Assembly (NCBI GenBank): GCA_018873245.2
Contig: JAEMBT020000007.1
Coordinates: 2,500,001-2,564,000, forward strand
Source of the DNA: Archegozetes longisetosus
Lineage: Eukaryota; Arthropoda; Arachnida; Sarcoptiformes; Trhypochthoniidae
DNA: 64,000 bases
Reading direction: 5' to 3'
The translations under genes and the position numbers were made by a program. Position 1 is the first letter of the stretch. Each line of letters starts with the position of its first letter. The notes below the pieces were generated by a model. That model had not been told where the DNA came from and did not search any database. It was given only the letters and a program-made list of their open reading frames with translations. Shown here in pieces: positions 58,790 through 64,000 of this stretch.

Positions 58790-61207
58790 GGTGTCCTCTA
58801 CATAGACCCGATTCCAATTTGACCCAAGACGCTTTTGACCCAAAATTTTTTCTATTTTAGCTCAATAGTCATTTCACCCAAAATGAAAAAATAAAAGTTC
58901 ATTTTGACCCAATACCATACTATGAATAATTTTTCAATGACTGATTATGCGTGTAGATACGTATCAAAATACAGTCTGTTCTTTTATCTTCTTAACTAAG
59001 ATAAAACAAACAGCTAAAGCATTATATATTTTGATATTTTAATCAAATGTAAGATAAATTACTCATTGATACTTTGAAACAAACTTCAATTTGAATGTAA
59101 CAGAATTAGTGTTCGAAATAGCAATTCATTACTTTATAACATGCGTTGAAATGTTGTCTGTTATTTACTAAACAAATTTTAACTCATTGTCATAAACTTT
59201 CAATAAATTTAAGTTATTTTCTTGATCCAAACAACAATTAGTTAATAAATGCGTTTTATAAATAAAAACTGTCTCTTTTATTGTAAACACCATTTTTAAC
59301 ACTAAACGTGTTTTTAAACAAAACAATGATTGCAAAACAATCTTCGACTTATTTCAAACTTTATTCATAAGTTTGATCTGATCGATGCGTAATATTAAAG
59401 AAAAATTGCACTCAACACATGAGTTTAGAAGATAAAAGGACAGACTGTATTGTCAAATTTATAACACGCTTATTTGCATTTTCAATATAATTATTGAATA
59501 TTTTTGATTGAAATGAGTGAAATACAATGGATTAAAACCTCAAGAAATCGTGAGCAACCAGTAATTGATGGGCATGTCTTTAAAATTAAGGAAAGAAAGT
59601 CAAATGGAAGAGCGTATTGGATTTGCAACTATGAGGGATGTGATGTGAGAGCGGTTACGAATGACAAAGTTCTTATTTCAGTGAATCCCAATCATAATGA
59701 GAAACATCCACCAGAGAAGTCAGAAGTTACTAAAAGAGTTTTCCGTAACAAATGCAAAGCAGGAGTCATGAAAAATCTACTCAAGTCCGTACAGCGTATT
59801 TATACTGAACAGAGGATAGCAATGATCAACGATACAAATGAAAGTACTGACGATCTCATATCATCATTACCCGTATTTCAAAGCATAAAATCAACGCTTT
59901 ACAGTGTTAGAAGATTTGTTTTTCCACGCCAACCCCACAGCAGATCAGATCTGGTTATTGATGAAAGATGGACAAAAACTCATGATAGTCGTGACTTTAT
60001 TTTAGCTGATGATAACACTAATGATCGTATTATCATTTTTGGCACATTATCGTTTTTTCTCAGAGCCTGTGATACTGAAAATAGCACATTTTTCATGGAC
60101 GGCACATTTAAATCATGCCCTCAAATTTTTGCTCAAATCTATACAATTCATTGCATAATTGACGGTCAAATGTTTCCTATTATTTTTGCATTACTGCCGA
60201 ATAAAACTGAAGCAACATATGTACGATTCCTTTCTTTATTATGTAATGTAGCTCTTCGTCATAATGTTTGTTTCTCACCTAAAATCATACAAATTGATTT
60301 TGAAATTGCAATGATGAATGCAATTTCTAAAATTCTAATAAATAGTGAACTTCGTGGGTGCTTTTTTCATTACACTCAAGCTGTTTGGCGAAAAGTGCAG
60401 AATTCAAGGCTCACGATTGCGTTCAAAAATAATCATTCTGTTAGAAAAACTGTAAGACGATTGTCTGCGCTACCTCTCGTTCCATATAATAATATTGATG
60501 AAGTTTGGACTGTAATTTATGAAAATACACCCCTTGAAATCAACAACATCAGAGCTCTTCTTGATTATGTAACAGTAACATGGGTGGATAAGATTTGTGG
60601 CTTATTTCATCGTAGGATTTGGTGTCATTTTGATAATGAAGGCGCGCGAACAAACAATAATTTAGAGGGATGGCATTTCAAGCTTAACAAAATAATGGGA
60701 AAAAGTCATCCAAACATTTATGAGTTGTTAACAGTCTTTCAAGATGTTTAAAATGATAATGAGATATAGCTCTGGTTGCTGCTTTTGGGCAACAATGCAA
60801 AAAAACCTAAGAAAAAATATCGTGATATTCACCAAAAAATCACGACACTCAGAGAGAGACTCGAAAAAAATGACATTAATATCATGGACTTTACAGACGC
60901 ATGTTGTTATCAAATACGTTTGCGATCATAGATTTTCATGACTCGATTATGAATTGAGAGTGATTTTTATTTTAGATCTAATCATTTAATAATTTTCTGT
61001 TTTACGATTTATATCATTTTTTTCTATTTAATTGATTTGAAATGTAATAGCATTTGACAAGAGCTTCGATTATTACTCCTCTTTTATAACATTGGGTCAA
61101 ATAAACATAGGGTTATATCTTCTTTGGGTTAAAATCCATTGGGTCAAGTCAGATTGGGTCTATTAGTGATTGGGTCAGATTAAACTTGGGTCAATCAGGG
61201 GTAGACC
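58790..61207 (+). mobile_element. MULE transposon (right arm only)
   Basis: Ends GGTGTCCTCTACATAGACCC and, read inward from the right, GGTCTACCCCTGATTGACCC are imperfect TIRs. The 9-bp target duplication GGCATAAGC lies at 58781-58789 and 61208-61216; the left arm keeps the intact site near 18282. Several TTGACCCAA / TTGGGTCAA units mark both subterminal regions. The 2418-bp element carries one transposase. It interrupts Tc1-type pseudogene 1 and postdates the inverted duplication. Confidence 0.93.
59504..60948 (+). pseudogene. MULE transposase with FLYWCH domain, two late stops
   Basis: The open part 59504-60751 encodes 415 residues. There is a FLYWCH finger (about 4-70; C41, C46 and the N-H-N-E-K-H pair), then the MULE catalytic domain with D199 (F-M-D-G-T-F-K), D265 (I-Q-I-D-F-E-I), the C-F-F-H knot (286-289) and E388 (N-N-L-E-G-W). 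At 60749 a TAA and at 60764 a TAG interrupt the C-terminal helices. The same frame then continues with K-K-P-K-K-K-Y-R-D-I and E-K-N-D-I-N-I-M-D-F, the normal end of these proteins, to 60948. The catalytic triad is complete, so loss is recent. Confidence 0.9.
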
Positions 61208-61216
61208 GGCATAAGC

Positions 61217-61638
61217 TTGCGCGGAACCACAACTTTGGAAATCTCTAAGGGGTCAATCAATACAGACCGGTATCAGCAAATTTTGGCAGCCAATCTTGAG
61301 TCTAATATGGCAGTAATGTACCCAGATGGTTACATTCTGCAACAAGATAACGCGACCGCTCACACAGCCAAAACAACAAAAAGTGACTAGCTGACCGCGG
61401 TATTGAAGTCTTGGGGTGGCCACCTTGTTCTCCGGATCTTAATCCGATAGAAAATTTGTGGCATATAATGAAAGACTCATTGGAAAAGATGGATCCACGA
61501 CTTATCGATGAGTGGACTCTTAATATTCAAGAAATTTGGGACTCAGTTGACTTTAAACTGTTGGAATCTTTAATGCAAAACATGCCCAGACGTATAGAGG
61601 AATGTATTGCAAAAAATGGGGCCAAAGTCAATTACTAG
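61217..61638 (+). pseudogene. Tc1-type transposase pseudogene 1, right copy (3' half)
   Basis: Plus-strand partner of the left copy at 17859-18290. It reads Q-Q-D-N-A-T-A-H-T, a TAG after K-S-D, then in another frame WPPCSPDLNPIENLW and the natural end A-K-V-N-Y. A further short piece, with the first half deleted, lies left of the MULE (about 58750-58789), where 58755 joins sequence equivalent to 18310 directly to that at 18945. Confidence 0.87.
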
Positions 61639-62886
61639 TTTTTTCATATTTTTGTTTTGTATTCAGTTTATCTTCAATTTAAAATCGGTTCCAATAAAAT
61701 ATCTTAATTCGTTAAAATTTTGTGGATGATTTATTTTTCTCAATTTCAATTCGACGGACTTTAGAATTAACTTTTTTGCTCGAAAAAAAGTTATATCATA
61801 TTGAGAACAATAAAAGATCTTGTGTGTATAAGTGATCAGGATCAATTCAATTATAAGTTTGAGCAGTTTTTGCCCCTCAATCCATGATAAAATTTTCTTT
61901 ATACTAACTTTATAGTCATTCATATCTAATGTTAAACTTTAAACTCATTTTCTCTAAACTTTTTTATATAGATAGAGATTTACAGAATTATAGAGATTAT
62001 AGAATAAATACGACAATTTAAAATACAATTCCTTGTTCTACGAGTGAACCGATTATCTCAAATAATAAAGTTGAATGTTACGAGTTTATATTGATCTATT
62101 TTCAAAGAATTTAATTCTACTTAATAATAAGATTATATTCAGTTGGGGAATTTTACAATTACAATGAAGGTCAATACTAATAAACTTGTGAACAGTTATT
62201 TTCTATACTTTAACGATTGTGCTTGAATAATTTTAGTATAAAAGCATAACACATCAATCTTGAAATCAATTTTCAGGAGTGAACATTTTTCAACATTACT
62301 TAATCGATAATTCACGAAGTCATTTATTTTCCTAATAAGGAAAAAATTAATCTAAAAACTGACACTTATAACTGAACTAAAGAAAACATACACGAATAAA
62401 GCAAGACAAAGCACGAATCGTTCATAAACTTCGAAGTTAAAAAATATAAAAATGTGACAGTATATAATTTGAGGAATGAAAGACAGTTAAAAACAACTCT
62501 ATCCCTGAGATTTCCAGAGCTTGACGTCAGTTGAATAAATAGTATTTTCTCAATTCTATTCTCCAGTCCTCGATGTGTTTTCAACAATGTTATTTATAAT
62601 GTTTATTCAAAATAAAATACTATAATTATTAACCGTCTACATTTTCAAAACAGACTTCGTATTGATTAAAGTAGTTATTTTGCTGACAAAAACTGCATCT
62701 CACCCTTGTGAGAGTTTAAGATCGTAAGAAACTATTTTTTTCGAAATGCAGGTAAGAGAACGTTGTAATAATCCACCTAAAACTTATGGCAAGTTCTTCG
62801 ATAATAACAATCAGGGATATCCTAACCTTAGTATTCGGACACATCAATAGGAAAGCTATAAACATGTTAAAACTAAATATTATCAA
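61639..62886. other. AT-rich spacer of the right arm
   Basis: Reverse complement of about 16605-17858. Open frames at 61923-61663 and 62587-62366 (minus) mirror those of the left arm and are not supported as genes. Confidence 0.5.
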
Positions 62887-63694
62887 GTGGAAAAGTATAA
62901 AATACTACTGAAATTTATCTTAAGAAGTATTGTCATAGTATTCATCTTGTTTGGGTTTTGCTATCAGTCGCTTGCGATGAGTTATTCATACTTAAAATAC
63001 GATACTGTTGTTACTTTTAAGAATGATGTAAAAAATTTCGTTGACTTGCCAGCGATTACATTATGCACGAACTGGTTTGAGGAACACGAAGCACCAGAAC
63101 ATAAAAATTTGACAGCTCTCAAACTAGTACAAATATCCAGAATGTAACTCTCCAAAATGTAATATTTAGTACAATACATGTAATTGTACTAAATATTGGA
63201 TCAAATCTAAAATGAGATTTGAGTCACAGTCAGAATGCTTTACGAATTGCCTGGTTTAACAAAGAAAGATAGTTTGCAATTGCCTTATTTTAAAAATGGA
63301 CGATTCACATCGAATCGATTGGATGTGAGCTCAAGACAAATTGTGTGATGACAATGGCACATGCCCTGAAAAAAACTTTGATATATATATGAAATGCGAA
63401 AAAGAGTGTCCGACTGATTGTATGAAGGATTTTTTTGACTATACGGTCACCTCATGGAAGTGCACCTCAAATACTTCAGTTGATATTGAGGTTTGGCATA
63501 GCTATGCAAAGGATGACACAATTACTACACATTCTCCTGCTATGGATTTTGGGGTATTTGTCGCAAATATTGGAGGTTTCGCTGGAATTTGGTTGGGATT
63601 CAACGCTATCACTCTTTATAATAGAATATTTTCATTTTTTGATCGACTCTTCAAACATCTCATCAGCGGTATAGTGTTACGTGATTTGAATTGA
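62887..63694 (+). pseudogene. DEG/ENaC (pickpocket-like) channel pseudogene, right copy
   Basis: 62887-63147 encodes the cytosolic start, TM1 and F-V-D-L-P-A-I-T-L-C. An internal deletion then joins it to the Cys-rich region at about 63195, where the frame is broken and the TGA shared with the left copy is present. 63341-63694 is open and retains C-P-E-K-N-F-D-I-Y, C-E-K-E-C-P-T-D-C, a W that is a stop in the left copy, and TM2 with GIWLGFNAI. TM2 is cleaner here than on the left, but the deletion removes much of the extracellular domain. The gene was already defective before duplication. Confidence 0.87.
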
Positions 63695-64000
63695 GATTAA
63701 TCTATTGCGCCGAGAAGTTGACTTTTTAGAAACATTTTGGAGTTCCGAATGAGATGTTAAAGTTGAGAATTTCAAAATATTAAAGTGCATCAGCTTAGAA
63801 TTAATATACACTGAATTTTTAATAAAATAAAACATTTGTGAAAATGTATCAATTTTTTCAGCTGATAGATGAACAAAATAAGTCCAGAATGAGGTACACT
63901 TTGGACTAGCTAACCTGAAATTTAGACTATTCAGCTTAGATTCGGACACTTAGACCACCTAGTAAGTCACACTTAGACCAACTAGACTTCTTTCAACTAA
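63695..64000. other. Right-arm flank, non-coding
   Basis: Reverse complement of about 12735-13040. It contains repeated AGACC(A/T)(A/C)CTAG-like words (about 63950-63990). No gene is seen. Homology to the left arm is still present at the window end. Confidence 0.5.

Larger units (their letters stand above)
57804..64000. repeat. Inverted segmental duplication, right arm (partner 12735-20763)
   Basis: Reverse complement of 12735-20763, still homologous at the last base of the window, so the true end lies outside. It contains the channel pseudogene, Tc1-type pseudogene 1 without its first half, and Tc1-type pseudogene 2. Private change: MULE at 58790-61207. The two arms enclose about 37 kb. Confidence 0.93.

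Overview
The window is animal nuclear DNA: AT-rich, with GT-AG introns and large intergenic tracts. It holds GMC oxidoreductase, DEG/ENaC channel, GLD-2-type poly(A) polymerase and beta-glucan-binding (GH16-like) coding regions, plus many cut-and-paste DNA transposons (Tc1/mariner, hAT, MULE). The gene types point to an arthropod, perhaps an arachnid or mite, but the sequence cannot settle that. I saw no rRNA, tRNA, CRISPR array or bacterial operon.

Layout. (1) 1-8656: copy A of a multi-exon GMC oxidoreductase, with its first exon outside the window. It is broken by a transposon at the end of exon 4 and padded with hAT elements. (2) 9494-11590: a GH16-like, membrane-anchored protein gene with altered catalytic positions, interrupted by a MULE and one stop codon. 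(3) 11800-12228: a signal-peptide ORF carrying a mariner-type HTH. (4) 12735-20763: left arm of a large inverted duplication, containing a DEG/ENaC (pickpocket-like) pseudogene, two Tc1-type pseudogenes, a left-only hAT and a left-only foldback element. (5) 23855-33627: GMC copy B, with all six exons visible but two frameshift sites. (6) 34197-35828: a nearly intact Tc1-type transposon, followed by a deleted mariner and about 5 kb of gene-free DNA. (7) 42.1-56.7 kb: a gene cluster with few recognisable transposons. It has three paralogous secreted proteins with blocks of poly-Asp, Lys-rich and Ser/Asn-rich sequence, a five-exon secreted Cys-containing protein assembled here from short exons, and a GLD-2-like nucleotidyltransferase. 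(8) 57650-64000: right arm of the inverted duplication, with a right-only MULE and the matching DEG/ENaC pseudogene.

The most novel part is the 42-57 kb cluster. The three acidic proteins share a signal peptide, a hydrophobic module, an N-I-Q-V-x-N-H motif directly before a phase-2 intron, and a C-terminal H-x-T-x-Q plus Trp module; the sequence between is low-complexity and fast-diverging. I recognise no described family. The composition suggests extracellular phase-separating or adhesive material, which is inference only.

The rest records duplication followed by transposon insertion. The two GMC copies and the two inverted arms carry private insertions with target-site duplications, so insertion order can be read directly. 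Several coding lesions are single-base indels, two of them in homopolymers, so some apparent pseudogenes may be assembly errors.
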